34,146 nucleotides of DNA from a virus. The notes below the pieces were generated by a model. That model did no database searches and had not been told where the DNA came from. It worked only from the letters and a program-made list of their open reading frames with translations. The stretch covers positions 1-34,146 of IMG/VR virus record IMGVR_UViG_3300042923_001782, one strand, 5' to 3'. A program made the position numbers and the translations under genes. This document shows, one piece after another, positions 20,827-29,503 of this stretch. How positions within the stretch are numbered: the stretch's first letter is position 1; every line of letters starts with the position of its first letter.

Positions 20827-21100
20827 TGAAGTAACCATTCAAGAATTAAAGGATTATGCCCACGTTTTTCATGATGTGGATAATAGACTTTTCACCAGTA
20901 TCTTAGCTGCGTGTAAATCCTATATAAAAGGTTATACTGGACTTACTCCTGACAAGATGGACGAAAAAGAAGATCTAACAATGGCAATGTTCGTACTATC
21001 TAATGAACTTTATGATAACCGAACATTCACTGTCGAAAATGACAAAGTTAATACAGTAATTAAATCTATCCTTGACATGCACTCCGTCAATTTATTGTAG
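20816..21100 (+). CDS. Head-tail connector, HK97 gp6-like
   Basis: This 94-aa all-helical protein has the gp6-type pattern VTIQELKDYAHVFHDVDN, a central SILAACKSYIKGYTGL, and MAMFVLSNELYDNRTF. It adapts the portal ring to the neck. ATG 20816 overlaps the preceding stop. Confidence 0.87.
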   Translation: MKISEVTIQELKDYAHVFHDVDNRLFTSILAACKSYIKGYTGLTPDKMDEKEDLTMAMFVLSNELYDNRTFTVENDKVNTVIKSILDMHSVNLL

Positions 21101-21112
21101 GGGTGCTTTCTT

Positions 21113-21445
21113 ATGTCTAGATATCAAATTAATCCAGGCGAATTTCGCCATATTATTACTTTTCAAAAAAAGTCAGGTGAACAAAACGATTTTGGTGAAG
21201 TAATAGACCATTGGGAAAACATTACAACTACACGAGCTGCCATTTATCCGATTAGTGGTAAAGAATTCTATTCAGCTGAGAAGATTAACAGCGAGGTTAC
21301 TCATAAGCTTAATTTACGATATCTACCAAACATCACTACCGATATGAGGGTGAAGTTTGGTGAGAGGTCCTTCCACATAGAATCAGCAATTAACTTTCAA
21401 GAAAAAAACAGCATACTTCAACTTCTGTGTAAGGAGTTGATCTAG
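21113..21445 (+). CDS. Head closure protein (phage head-tail joining family)
   Basis: This 110-aa beta-barrel-type protein begins INPGEFRHIITFQKKSG and contains the family's DFGEVIDHWENITTTRAAI and HKLNLRYLPNITTDMRVKF. It closes the connector after packaging. Its TAG stop shares one base with the next GTG start. Confidence 0.88.
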   Translation: MSRYQINPGEFRHIITFQKKSGEQNDFGEVIDHWENITTTRAAIYPISGKEFYSAEKINSEVTHKLNLRYLPNITTDMRVKFGERSFHIESAINFQEKNSILQLLCKELI

Positions 21446-21891
21446 TGGCTAAGTTTAAAATTGAAGGCATGAAGGAGCTTGAAAAGGCAATAAAAAGACT
21501 AGGTCAAGTGCCTCAAAAAGATGTTACACCCGCTGCTAGAAAAGGGATGAATATTGCCGTTAAAGACGCTAGGATTAAAGCTCCTGTTGATACTGGTGAA
21601 TTAAAAAGCGGCATGAAGCTTATTGGCGAAAAGTCTAAAAGCAAAGGTAAAAAGGTATATCGTATTGTTTTCGATAGAGCTAAAAACGAAGTATTCCAAA
21701 AGAAGAACAAAGAAGGTAAAGTGACAGGTTACTATCCAGTATCTCAGGAATATGGCTTTTTTACACGAAACGGTCGATATATACCAGGCTTCCATTTCGC
21801 TGAGAAAGGATTAACAGGAAATGCAAATAAGATAGAAAAAGCAATTGTGGATGAGATGGGAAAACGAATAGATAAGGCGCTGAAGGGATGA
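21445..21891 (+). CDS. Neck/tail completion protein (HK97 gp10-like)
   Basis: This 148-aa protein shows the gp10 family pattern: an N-terminal helix KELEKAIKRLGQVPQKDVT, then IKAPVDTGELKSGMKL and a C-terminal PGFHFAEKGL segment. It bridges the neck and tail. GTG start at 21445; ribosome site AAGGAG. Confidence 0.88.
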   Translation: MAKFKIEGMKELEKAIKRLGQVPQKDVTPAARKGMNIAVKDARIKAPVDTGELKSGMKLIGEKSKSKGKKVYRIVFDRAKNEVFQKKNKEGKVTGYYPVSQEYGFFTRNGRYIPGFHFAEKGLTGNANKIEKAIVDEMGKRIDKALKG

Positions 21892-21897
21892 GAGTTG

Positions 21898-22278
21898 ATG
21901 GATATAGCATTGAGGTTTGAACTAAATCAAATACCTGAAATACACAATAAAATTTATCCCACTCATGCTCCTGAAGGTGATAAAGGTCCATATCTAGTCT
22001 ACATTTTTAGTGAACGTCCTTTGAAGACACTTGAAGGAATTACACTAGATAATAAAGCCGATGTCTTATTAAACATCTTTGCAAGTTCTTATAAGGAAAT
22101 GTCAATTTTAAGAAAAAAAGTTAAAGATATAATAAAAACTTTCCCTTTAAGAAGTATTGGTGAAGGGGATGTTTACGTAAAAGATTTAACCATAGAAAAC
22201 ATCACAGCTACCCATGAAAGTGAATTAGGACTTTATAGGGGTATTATTGATTTTAATTTATTTTATAAGGGGGCATAA
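21898..22278 (+). CDS. Tail terminator protein (DUF3168/gp17-like)
   Basis: This 126-aa protein carries the tail-terminator pattern: an early IYPTHAPEGDKGPYLVY, a strand with ADVLLNIFASSYKEM, and the C-terminal YRGIIDFNLFYKG. It caps the tail tube. ATG 21898 is chosen over TTG 21895. The ribosome site is GAAGGGATGAGAG. Confidence 0.86.
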   Translation: MDIALRFELNQIPEIHNKIYPTHAPEGDKGPYLVYIFSERPLKTLEGITLDNKADVLLNIFASSYKEMSILRKKVKDIIKTFPLRSIGEGDVYVKDLTIENITATHESELGLYRGIIDFNLFYKGA

Positions 22279-22281
22279 AAC

Positions 22282-22983
22282 TTGGAAAAAGCATTAGGTA
22301 CGAAAATATTAGTAGGTGCAAATAGTGTTGCGGATTTAACTTCAATTGGTGGTATGGATTTAAGCGCAGATACCCTTGAAACCACTACGTTAGATAGTGT
22401 GGATGGATATAGAACCTTTATTCAGGGGTTAAAAGATGCTGGAGAAGTTAACACAAGTGGATATTTCAATGTAGGCGATACGAATGGCCAAGTGGCACTT
22501 TATAATGCCTTTAATACAGGTGCACTAATCCCGTTCACTATCCTTTTTCCTTTTGGTGCTTCTTGGACTTTTAATGGAATCGTTACTGGGATTTCTACAG
22601 GATCTGAACTTGAAGAGTTAGTTAGTTTCGAAGCAACAATTAAAGTAAGCGGCAAACCTTCACTAGGATTAACTCCTTCCGGTGGATTAACGGCCTTATC
22701 TTTAACTGGTACTGGTGGGGCGCTATCGCCAACATTTAACGCAAATAATAACCTATATGTGTTTAGTGGAGTAACTGCCACATCTGTAACAATGACTGCT
22801 ACAGCTGCAGCTCACACTATTAATCTATTTGTAGATGGAGTGTTAACACAAACATTAAATAGCGGTGTTGCGTCAGCTGCTATTCCTATTACTGCAGTAG
22901 GATCTAAGAAATTAATAATCGTGGCTAATGAAGCAAATAAAGCACCAAAAGTTTACGAGATTACGCTTGTTAAAACAGCTTAA
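22282..22983 (+). CDS. Major tail tube protein with C-terminal cadherin-like/Ig-like domain
   Basis: This 233-aa protein has two domains. Residues 1-130 are the tube fold: MEKALGTKILVG, LETTTLDSVDGYRTFIQGLK and VSFEATIKVSG. Residues about 138-233 are an extra beta sandwich of the bacterial cadherin-like type (LTALSLTGTGGALSPTF ... NLYVF ... AAHTINLFVDG ... KVYEITLVK), which would stud the outside of the tail tube and may bind cell-wall sugars weakly. TTG start behind AAGGGGG. A strong terminator follows. Confidence 0.9.
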   Translation: MEKALGTKILVGANSVADLTSIGGMDLSADTLETTTLDSVDGYRTFIQGLKDAGEVNTSGYFNVGDTNGQVALYNAFNTGALIPFTILFPFGASWTFNGIVTGISTGSELEELVSFEATIKVSGKPSLGLTPSGGLTALSLTGTGGALSPTFNANNNLYVFSGVTATSVTMTATAAAHTINLFVDGVLTQTLNSGVASAAIPITAVGSKKLIIVANEANKAPKVYEITLVKTA

Positions 22984-23013
22984 GGCTAGGGACATTCCCT
23001 AGTCTTTTTATTT
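22984..23013 (+). terminator. Terminator after the tail tube gene
   Basis: GGCTAGGGA (22984-22992), loop CAT, TCCCTAGTC (22996-23004) with one G-U pair, then a T-rich tail. Confidence 0.9.
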
Positions 23014-23029
23014 ATTAGGAGGGATTAAA

Positions 23030-23413
23030 TTGCCAGAGAAAAATGATGTAGTAATGATCAATCTTGATAGACCTAGACAAATACGATTTGGACATAAAGC
23101 CCTTAAAATGCTACAAGCAATGGACATCGATATAGAAAATGTTGAAGAAGATTTCAATTTAGAAAGACTAGAAGAAATTATGTATGTCGGATTACTGTAT
23201 GATGCCAAGCAGAATAATGAAACACTTAAGTTAGAAGATATGGAGGATTTGCTAGACCAAGCCCCAACATACGGTGAAATCACCGAGAAAATGCAAATGG
23301 CTTTTACTGCTGCTTTTGGACAAATGGATATTGATGAAAAAAACTTACAGAGGGTTGCGGAGAAGAGCAAGAAAACCGAGAAGAAGAAAAGTGGTCTTGG
23401 GAAGAATCCCTAA
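23030..23413 (+). CDS. Tail assembly chaperone gpG
   Basis: This 127-aa unshifted chaperone keeps the tape measure soluble during tail assembly. It is acidic and helical (RQIRFGHKALKMLQAMDID, LERLEEIMYVGLLYDAK), with a charged, basic C-terminal tail. TTG start behind AGGAGGG. A canonical slippery heptamer A AAA AAC lies at codons 103-105 (23338-23344). The frame continues 69 bases beyond it before stopping. Confidence 0.9.
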   Translation: MPEKNDVVMINLDRPRQIRFGHKALKMLQAMDIDIENVEEDFNLERLEEIMYVGLLYDAKQNNETLKLEDMEDLLDQAPTYGEITEKMQMAFTAAFGQMDIDEKNLQRVAEKSKKTEKKKSGLGKNP

Positions 23414-23691
23414 AATCCGCAATCCACATAGGAATTAGTATTAAAGACTATGAAGAAATGACACCTTATGAATTAAACGTTTCCATAAATGTGTCTAGCA
23501 AAAAGCAAAAACTAGAGTACGAGAAGGAAATAGCGCTTGTTTGGCTAGGGGCTAAGTTGCAGCGTGCTAAGAGTATTCCTGATTTAAAAAAATTAATGGG
23601 GAATGAACAACAAAAAAAGAAAATGACCCCTGTAGAGATGTTAAATAAAGTCAAACAATTAAACGCTGCGTTTGGCGGCACCACTTATTAG
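23030..23691 (+). CDS. Tail assembly chaperone gpGT (-1 frameshift fusion)
   Basis: A -1 slip at 23338-23344 joins the gpG frame to the frame ending at 23691, giving about 220 aa (105 from gpG plus 115 from the -1 frame). The added part contains EEKWSWEESLKSAIHI, DYEEMTPYELNV and a Lys-rich helix, the T domain that binds the tape measure. The -1 frame has two adjacent TGA codons directly before the heptamer and is then open to its stop, so it can be entered only at or after the slip site. A separate ATG at 23458 has no good ribosome site. Confidence 0.85.
23338..23344 (+). promoter_or_regulatory. Programmed -1 ribosomal frameshift site
   Basis: A AAA AAC in the zero frame (GAA AAA AAC), a canonical X XXY YYZ heptamer, in the gpG gene. 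A GGGA-AGAA-TCCC hairpin about 55 bases downstream is rather far to be the stimulator. Confidence 0.85.
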
Positions 23692-23714
23692 AGTAGTATG
23701 CACTACTCTTTTTT
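23691..23714 (+). terminator. Terminator after the chaperone gene
   Basis: GAGTAGT (23691-23697), loop ATGC, ACTACTC (23702-23708), then six T; a perfect 7-bp stem. Confidence 0.9.
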
Positions 23715-23736
23715 GCGTGAAAGAGAGGTGAGATAA

Positions 23737-26262
23737 ATGGCAACTAAAAACTTACTTGTACGTGGTGGAGCGGACTTTTCAGGTATGAAAAAAGCTATGG
23801 AAAATACTCAGAAATCCATACAAAGCTTTAAGGAAAGTGTAAGAAGTTCTATGCAAAGCATTAATATTGCTCTTGCAGGACTTGGTGCAGGGTTAGGTAT
23901 CGGTGCTGCAGTAAAAGACGCTATGACTTTTCAAGCTTCAATTGAGCAAGTTAATAGATTGATGGGGAAGAGTGCTGGAGAGTTCCTTAAGTGGGCTACT
24001 ACTTCAGCGACTGCGTTTAATATGAGTAAAAAAGAAGCAGTACAGTATGGTGCAACCTTTTCTAACATAATCAGTACATTCGCAGCTACCACTCAACAAA
24101 CCCAGCAGTATACACAGGATTTGCTAAAGGCAACTGCAGTAGCTGCAAGTAAAACAGGACGATCGATGGAAGATGCATTGGAACGTGTCCGTTCTGGAAT
24201 GCTCGGCAATACGGAGGCAATCGAGGACCTAGGAATCTTTGTCAATGTAGCCATGATTGAAAGTACTAAAGCATTTCAACAGTTTGCAAACGGTAAGTCC
24301 TGGGATCAGCTAGACTTTAAAGTCCAACAACAAATTAGGTTATTTGCTATATTGGAACAAGCTTCAACGAAATACGGTGTAGAAGTCGGTAATAATGCTG
24401 TATCTGCAACTGCTAGATTTGTAGCCCAATTGAACAACCTTAAATTAGCAATTGGTCAAGCATTCCTGCCTATTTGGGAAACGGTATTACCATCATTGAC
24501 CGCTTTTGTTGGTTGGTTGGTAAAAGGTATGTCCGTAGTCGCTCAATTCATGCAAGTCCTTTTCGGCAAAGAGCCAGCAAAAGCAGCTCAAAGCCAAGCG
24601 AGTGCAAACGCTCAAGTCGCTTCGTCGGTCGGTTCAGTAGGAGATGCTTATAAAAAGGCAGGCAAAGAAGCGAAAAAGGCAGCAGGCTCTGTATCTGGAT
24701 TTGACGAGGTAAATACTCTAGCCGAAAAAACCGCAACTGGCGGAGAAACTGGAGGCGGCGATACGGGTACTGGTTCTCAAGGCGGAGGTGTCGGAGGGTT
24801 GGTTCCAGAAATACCGACTGAGACTGGTGGAGCTGTTGGTGCAATTAGTGAAAAGGTCCGAAATGCAGCAGAAGCGGTAAAAGGATTTTTTAATGGTATT
24901 AAAGATTTTTTTAAAGGTTTTGGCAGTTTTATCTCTGAACACAAAGATATTATCATAGCTGCTTTAGGTGGAATTGCTGCAGGATTATTAACATACGTGA
25001 TAGCAACAAAAGGTGCTGGGGCTGCAACTTTGATTTGGGATGGTATTGCCAAGGCATCAGCAGCAGTAATGAAAGGACTTAGGTTAGCATGGGCAGCTTT
25101 AGCAGGTCCGATTGGTTTAATTGTTTTAGCTGTAGCAGCCGCAGTAGCTGCTTTTATTTATTTCTATCGTACTAATGATACATTCAAAGGTTTTGTCGAT
25201 GGGATACTCAACAAAATAAAAGATGCAGCAATCTTTTTATGGAAAAACGCGCTTGTTCCAATGGGAGAATATCTTGCCACTGGCTTTAAAGCAGCATGGG
25301 AAGGTATTAAAGTATCTGCTACATGGGTTTGGAAGAATGTTTTTATTCCTTTTGGTGAATACCTAAAAACCTTTTATAAAGTTGTGCTTATTCCATTAGG
25401 GAATGTTTTAAAAGATGTTTTAACAGTAGCTTTTAAAGCTCTTTCAGAAGTAGCGAAGTCTTTTTGGAAGAACGTTATGATCCCACTAGGAGATTACTTC
25501 AAAACTAATTTTAAACCAACCGTAGAAGCACTTTCAGCAGTATTTAAATTTCTTTGGGAAAATGTATTAAAACCATTAGGTACTTTCTTAGGAACAACTC
25601 TCCTGAATCAATGGAAGTCTTATGCTAAAATAGTTGAATTTTTATGGAAAGAAGTATTAAAACCCTTAGTACCTTTTCTAAAAGATAGCTTAAATCAGGC
25701 ATTTAAGAATATCGGAGAGACGATAGGGAATTTAAAAACTGTTATGAATGGTTTAATGACATTTATCTCAGGTGTATTTAAAGGCGATTGGAAAAAAGCT
25801 TGGGAAGGGTTAAAAACAATTTTCAAAGGTGTTTTTGACAGTTTGTACGACATCGTTAAACGTCCTTTAAATCTAATCATTGATGCCATAAACGCAGTCA
25901 TTAGTGGATTAAATAAGATTAGTTTTGAAATTCCCGATATTCCGGGAGTAACTGGTGGAGGCAAAAAGATAGGGATTAACATTCCAAAAATACCAAAATT
26001 AGCACAAGGTGGATACATTGGAGCAAATTCCCCTCTACTTGCCATGATTGGTGACAACCGCAACGAGGGTGAAATAGTGGCTCCTGAAAGCAAGATTTAT
26101 GAACAGACCTTTAATGCAATCAAAGATGCACTCTCTCAAATGGGCGGCGGAAATACAGGAGATATTGTCCTAAAACTTAATGAAATTGAATTAGGTCGCG
26201 CTTCAGCAAAGAGCATTAATAAAGCGCAAAGAACCGCTGGTAAACTACTATTAGAAATATAA
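23737..26262 (+). CDS. Tail tape measure protein
   Basis: This 841-aa protein sets tail length and helps DNA entry. The N-terminus is helical with a Gly-rich hydrophobic stretch (LAGLGAGLGIGAAVKDAM) and a tape-measure core (TSATAFNMSKKEAVQYG ... GMLGNTEAIEDLGIF). A Gly/Thr-rich linker lies near 330-370, followed by hydrophobic segments about 400-485. Residues about 499-665 contain five tandem units of 30-45 aa with the motif FxWKNVxxPLGxxL. The C-terminus has AQGGYIGANSPLLAMIGDNRN-like tape-measure end sequence. No peptidase or lysozyme domain is seen. The start follows AGAGAGGTGAG. Confidence 0.94.
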   Translation: MATKNLLVRGGADFSGMKKAMENTQKSIQSFKESVRSSMQSINIALAGLGAGLGIGAAVKDAMTFQASIEQVNRLMGKSAGEFLKWATTSATAFNMSKKEAVQYGATFSNIISTFAATTQQTQQYTQDLLKATAVAASKTGRSMEDALERVRSGMLGNTEAIEDLGIFVNVAMIESTKAFQQFANGKSWDQLDFKVQQQIRLFAILEQASTKYGVEVGNNAVSATARFVAQLNNLKLAIGQAFLPIWETVLPSLTAFVGWLVKGMSVVAQFMQVLFGKEPAKAAQSQASANAQVASSVGSVGDAYKKAGKEAKKAAGSVSGFDEVNTLAEKTATGGETGGGDTGTGSQGGGVGGLVPEIPTETGGAVGAISEKVRNAAEAVKGFFNGIKDFFKGFGSFISEHKDIIIAALGGIAAGLLTYVIATKGAGAATLIWDGIAKASAAVMKGLRLAWAALAGPIGLIVLAVAAAVAAFIYFYRTNDTFKGFVDGILNKIKDAAIFLWKNALVPMGEYLATGFKAAWEGIKVSATWVWKNVFIPFGEYLKTFYKVVLIPLGNVLKDVLTVAFKALSEVAKSFWKNVMIPLGDYFKTNFKPTVEALSAVFKFLWENVLKPLGTFLGTTLLNQWKSYAKIVEFLWKEVLKPLVPFLKDSLNQAFKNIGETIGNLKTVMNGLMTFISGVFKGDWKKAWEGLKTIFKGVFDSLYDIVKRPLNLIIDAINAVISGLNKISFEIPDIPGVTGGGKKIGINIPKIPKLAQGGYIGANSPLLAMIGDNRNEGEIVAPESKIYEQTFNAIKDALSQMGGGNTGDIVLKLNEIELGRASAKSINKAQRTAGKLLLEI
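25232..25735 (+). repeat. Five-fold internal repeat in the tape measure gene
   Basis: Encodes units beginning FLWKNALVPMGEYL, WVWKNVFIPFGEYL, SFWKNVMIPLGDYF, FLWENVLKPLGTFL and FLWKEVLKPLVPFL. Four have 30-residue spacing and one 45. Such units add tail length in steps. Confidence 0.75.
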
Positions 26263-26275
26263 AGGAGGAGGTAGA

Positions 26276-26620
26276 ATGATTGAGATAAATAATACCAAAA
26301 TTCCAACTCCTTCTTCTTTTAAAGTAGGGATAGAGGACATTAGTAATGCCGAAAGAAATGCTGCTGGTAAAATGCTAATTGACCGCATTGCAACTAAGCG
26401 AAAATTAGAGTTAGGTTGGAAAACTTTAAAACCTGACGAATTATCATTAGTACTTCAACTTGTTAATAACACAACCTTTTTTGTAAATTATCCGGATCCC
26501 ATGACGGGTGGTTTGGTAACTAAGATTTTTTATTGCGGTCCCAGGTCCGTTCCTATCTATTCTTATGGAAACGGAAATCCAGTTTGGACAGATATTTCAT
26601 TCAATCTAATCGAGGAGTGA
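26276..26620 (+). CDS. Tail protein (DUF6711-like)
   Basis: This 114-aa tail protein begins IEINNTKIPTPSSFKVGIED and has a conserved-looking RIATKRKLELGWKTL, followed by a beta-rich end (YSYGNGNPVWTDISFNLIE). It matches small tail-tip proteins placed between tape measure and baseplate genes in Firmicute siphophages. ATG behind AAAGGAGGAGG. The 3' end overlaps the next gene's ribosome site. Confidence 0.78.
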   Translation: MIEINNTKIPTPSSFKVGIEDISNAERNAAGKMLIDRIATKRKLELGWKTLKPDELSLVLQLVNNTTFFVNYPDPMTGGLVTKIFYCGPRSVPIYSYGNGNPVWTDISFNLIEE

Positions 26621-26625
26621 TATTG

Positions 26626-28278
26626 GTGTACAACGCATCAGACCTTTATAAACGTGCAATATCACAACCATATCGAGATTTAAGGTTAAGATGCACAATT
26701 GATAATATCGTTTACACTGAATCTGATCTACAGGATTGTAGCATTGAAGAAAGTATTCTAACAGGTGAAGATTTTAAGTTTGGTAGCGCAACAGCCTCAC
26801 GGTTAGAACTAACTCTATTAAACATGGATGATAGGCTAACCGCAAAAAGCTTTGAAGATAAAGAGGTACACATCGAAATTGGTGTAATGTTAGATAAATT
26901 CCACCAACCTTTTGAATATGTTTCAATGGGTTTTTTTATTGTGGAAGAAGCAAGAAAAGACAACAACCTTATTAAACTAACAGGCTATGATAAGATGATT
27001 TACTTTGAAAAGCCATATGTGAGCAATCTAGCCTACCCAGCAACACTATTACAAATCCTACAAGAAATCTGCACTCAAGCAGGTGTGCAATTAGAAAATA
27101 CCTCTTTTCTAAATAGCGATTATTTAGTAAATGAAATGCCTGATCTTGAAAACGTGACACTTAGATTAGCAGTTGAACATATATCAGAATTGGTTTGTAG
27201 CTTTGCTTGTATCAATCGTGCTGGCAAGTTGGAGCTCAAGACATTTAGCGATACAAACGTTTCAATCAATGCCGACAATTATTACTCTATGAAACTGAGC
27301 GAATATGAGTATGGTCCAATTGAAGTAATTAGCATCAATCCCGAAAACATCTTTGCTCTAAATGCTACCCAGCAGTTAAAAGACAATATGCTCAATGAGG
27401 TTAAAGGATTTACTTTTAAGCCATTTACAACTTCGTGGCAAGGCAATCCTCTGACTGCCCCTGGGGATATTATTAATGTTTCAGAAAAAAATGGAGTTAA
27501 ATATAAAAGTTTCATCGCAAATCAAAAGTTTAATTTTTCCACAGGATTAAAGTGCGATATTACCACTAATGCCAAAACAGCTATTCAATCTGAGTTTCAA
27601 ACGAAAGGACCTATTTCAGCCTCTATCGAAAAAGCTAAGGCCGAATTAAGGTCGAAAATTGAACAATCGGAGAGTAAGATTTTACTTGAAGTGGAGGAAG
27701 TCGGTAAATCTGTTGCATCGTTACAATTGGAAGCCGATAATATCAATCTAAAGGTTGAGGAGTTAGATTCTTCAATAGCTGAGATTGATATAAAGGCAGA
27801 TAACATTTCTTTAAGAGTTGAAGAGGTTAATTCATCAATTGCCGTTGTAGATTTGAAAGCCGATAATATTTCGTTAAGCGTTCAATCGCTTGATGAAGAA
27901 GTAGGTTCTGTACAATCCACTCTAAGTGTTCAAGCTGGTCAGATTAGTACAAAAGTGGAAAGAGATGGTGTTATTTCAGCTATCATCCAATCCCCTGAAA
28001 CAATTAAATTCTCTGCGAGTAAAATTGAATTAGATGGGATCACTCAAGTCAATGGAAATGTCGAGTTGGGTAAGGGATGGGAACCCGGTGGAGAAAATGG
28101 TGAAAAATCTATTACTTTTAGTAACGCAGGTAAAATTAGTTACAATGATGGATTTAGATACCAAGCAAGTACATTTGGTCACTTATTTGTTGGTGATGTA
28201 ACAATTCAATCTGATTATCGTTTAAATCTAACAGGTGTACAAGTCATAGGTCTAAACGTAGTAGCAAGTTTCGGGTAG
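26626..28278 (+). CDS. Tail-tip/baseplate hub protein with trimeric coiled-coil repeats
   Basis: This protein of about 550 aa has an N-terminal gp27/Tal-like hub (YRDLRLRCTIDNIVYTE ... YVSMGFFIVEEARKDNNLIK ... LLQILQEICTQAGVQL). A coiled-coil section follows (about 325-430) with three 21-residue repeats starting ADNINL, ADNISL and ADNISL. The C-terminal beta-rich end starts KIELDGITQVNGNVEL. No endopeptidase motif is recognised. GTG 26626 is preferred behind CGAGGAG; TTG 26623 is possible, and upstream frame extends into the previous gene. Confidence 0.83.
   Translation: MYNASDLYKRAISQPYRDLRLRCTIDNIVYTESDLQDCSIEESILTGEDFKFGSATASRLELTLLNMDDRLTAKSFEDKEVHIEIGVMLDKFHQPFEYVSMGFFIVEEARKDNNLIKLTGYDKMIYFEKPYVSNLAYPATLLQILQEICTQAGVQLENTSFLNSDYLVNEMPDLENVTLRLAVEHISELVCSFACINRAGKLELKTFSDTNVSINADNYYSMKLSEYEYGPIEVISINPENIFALNATQQLKDNMLNEVKGFTFKPFTTSWQGNPLTAPGDIINVSEKNGVKYKSFIANQKFNFSTGLKCDITTNAKTAIQSEFQTKGPISASIEKAKAELRSKIEQSESKILLEVEEVGKSVASLQLEADNINLKVEELDSSIAEIDIKADNISLRVEEVNSSIAVVDLKADNISLSVQSLDEEVGSVQSTLSVQAGQISTKVERDGVISAIIQSPETIKFSASKIELDGITQVNGNVELGKGWEPGGENGEKSITFSNAGKISYNDGFRYQASTFGHLFVGDVTIQSDYRLNLTGVQVIGLNVVASFG
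27733..27921 (+). repeat. Three 63-bp repeats coding for the coiled coil of the hub protein
   Basis: Units begin at 27733, 27796 and 27859, an exact 63-base period (21 codons). Each begins Ala-Asp-Asn-Ile and continues with Leu-x-Val-x-x-Leu/Val spacing, typical of a trimeric phage fibre shaft. Confidence 0.8.
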
Positions 28279-28288
28279 GTGATAGAGC

Positions 28289-29467
28289 ATGGCGATGAAA
28301 TATAGCAGTCAATCATGTTCCGTAACATCAACATGGGAATGGGTCATCACTGGTTATACTCCTGTAACGGAAACAGAAGTAACAGAAACCAAAACTGTCA
28401 CAATCACAAGAACTTGGCACAGATATGCTAACGAGTGGCAAGCAGGTTCTTTATCTTGGCCAAGTAGTGTGGACGGAATGTCCCTTGTTTCGATAAGTCA
28501 TGTAGATACCGAACCTTGGACACCATCTCATTGGGCTGTGGAAGGTTCAACTTACACAACATCAGGTACAGGGGTAGCTACTTACAAAGGCAAAAAGAAA
28601 TCTGGTGGCGAGCCGATTTACGGTTGGGGACACTATTCCACAAGCCATAATCACCCTTCAAGCATTAGTTATGATGACGGTACCTATGCTGGTACTCTTA
28701 CTTATGATTCGTGTAGTGGCTCAGCATCAAGTCCTAGTAGTAGCGGTACGTTTGTGGGGCAACAAACAACTACAACGGGTAGCGGTACTGCATATTATTC
28801 AGGTGATATTCCAGCCAAGGAAACTCCTCCAAGTCTGAGTGTAGCAGCAAAGAATATCAATGATACATCCGTAAGAGCAACAATAGAAAATCTCATGTAC
28901 TCTGCTAATTACTACCACTTATTTGAAATGGAATTGTGGCGAGGTAGTGAGGAAGAATATCTACTCACGAAACAATGGACTGATTCTTCGGGTTTAAATA
29001 AGTACACTTCCATTGATTTCTCAGGATTAGATCCAGGTACAGTTTACACGATAAAGGGGTTTGTTAAGTCAACGTCCTCAAATAGCCGTGTTCACGCTGG
29101 AACGGTTGTTTTTACTACTACAGGTCAACCACTGGTAAGACCGCAAGATTGGTCATGGACTACCTTACAAAGTAGTGGATCAGTTTATCAATACGTTAAT
29201 GAATCAGTCCTAAGAGCTAATGTAGTATCGGCTGATGAATGGACGGATTTTTGTAAACGAATCAATGATTTTAGAAAATACAAAAAACTTAATACGATAA
29301 ACTTTACTCCTATCGGCATTGGTACTAGTTTAACCAGTGCCATTTTTAATGCGGTCAGAAATACCATTGCTGAAATGACAACTGTTACAAATACAGTTTC
29401 TACAGGTCAAACAGGAGTAAAAGCAAAATTGGAAGCTCTAAAGGATTCACTTAACTCGATACAGTGA
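28289..29467 (+). CDS. Minor tail structural protein with fibronectin-III-like domain
   Basis: This 392-aa protein begins with a Thr/Ser/Trp-rich region (about 1-180), probably beta-rich with low complexity. It includes a His/Tyr/Gly-rich part (HYSTSHNHPSSISYDDG) of unknown meaning. Residues about 185-280 are a fibronectin-III-like module (VRATIENLMYSANYYHLFEM ... FSGLDPGTVYTIKGFVK). The C-terminal 110 residues are helical with WTDFCKRINDFRKYK. Its place between hub and receptor-binding protein suggests a distal tail structural role. ATG 28289 follows GGTAGGTGA. A strong terminator overlaps its end. Confidence 0.78.
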   Translation: MAMKYSSQSCSVTSTWEWVITGYTPVTETEVTETKTVTITRTWHRYANEWQAGSLSWPSSVDGMSLVSISHVDTEPWTPSHWAVEGSTYTTSGTGVATYKGKKKSGGEPIYGWGHYSTSHNHPSSISYDDGTYAGTLTYDSCSGSASSPSSSGTFVGQQTTTTGSGTAYYSGDIPAKETPPSLSVAAKNINDTSVRATIENLMYSANYYHLFEMELWRGSEEEYLLTKQWTDSSGLNKYTSIDFSGLDPGTVYTIKGFVKSTSSNSRVHAGTVVFTTTGQPLVRPQDWSWTTLQSSGSVYQYVNESVLRANVVSADEWTDFCKRINDFRKYKKLNTINFTPIGIGTSLTSAIFNAVRNTIAEMTTVTNTVSTGQTGVKAKLEALKDSLNSIQ

Positions 29468-29482
29468 ATCCTATTTTATTTG
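29442..29482 (+). terminator. Terminator at the end of the minor tail gene
   Basis: AGGATTCACT (29442-29451), 11-nt loop, AGTGAATCCT (29463-29472), a perfect 10-bp stem, then ATTTTATTT. The stem includes the final codons of the tail gene. Confidence 0.88.
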
Positions 29483-29503
29483 CATTAAAGGTGAGGTGTG
29501 AAA

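Noticed and set aside
23458-23691. Independent gene starting at ATG 23458
   Set aside because: No ribosome site; better explained as the 3' part of the frameshifted chaperone.
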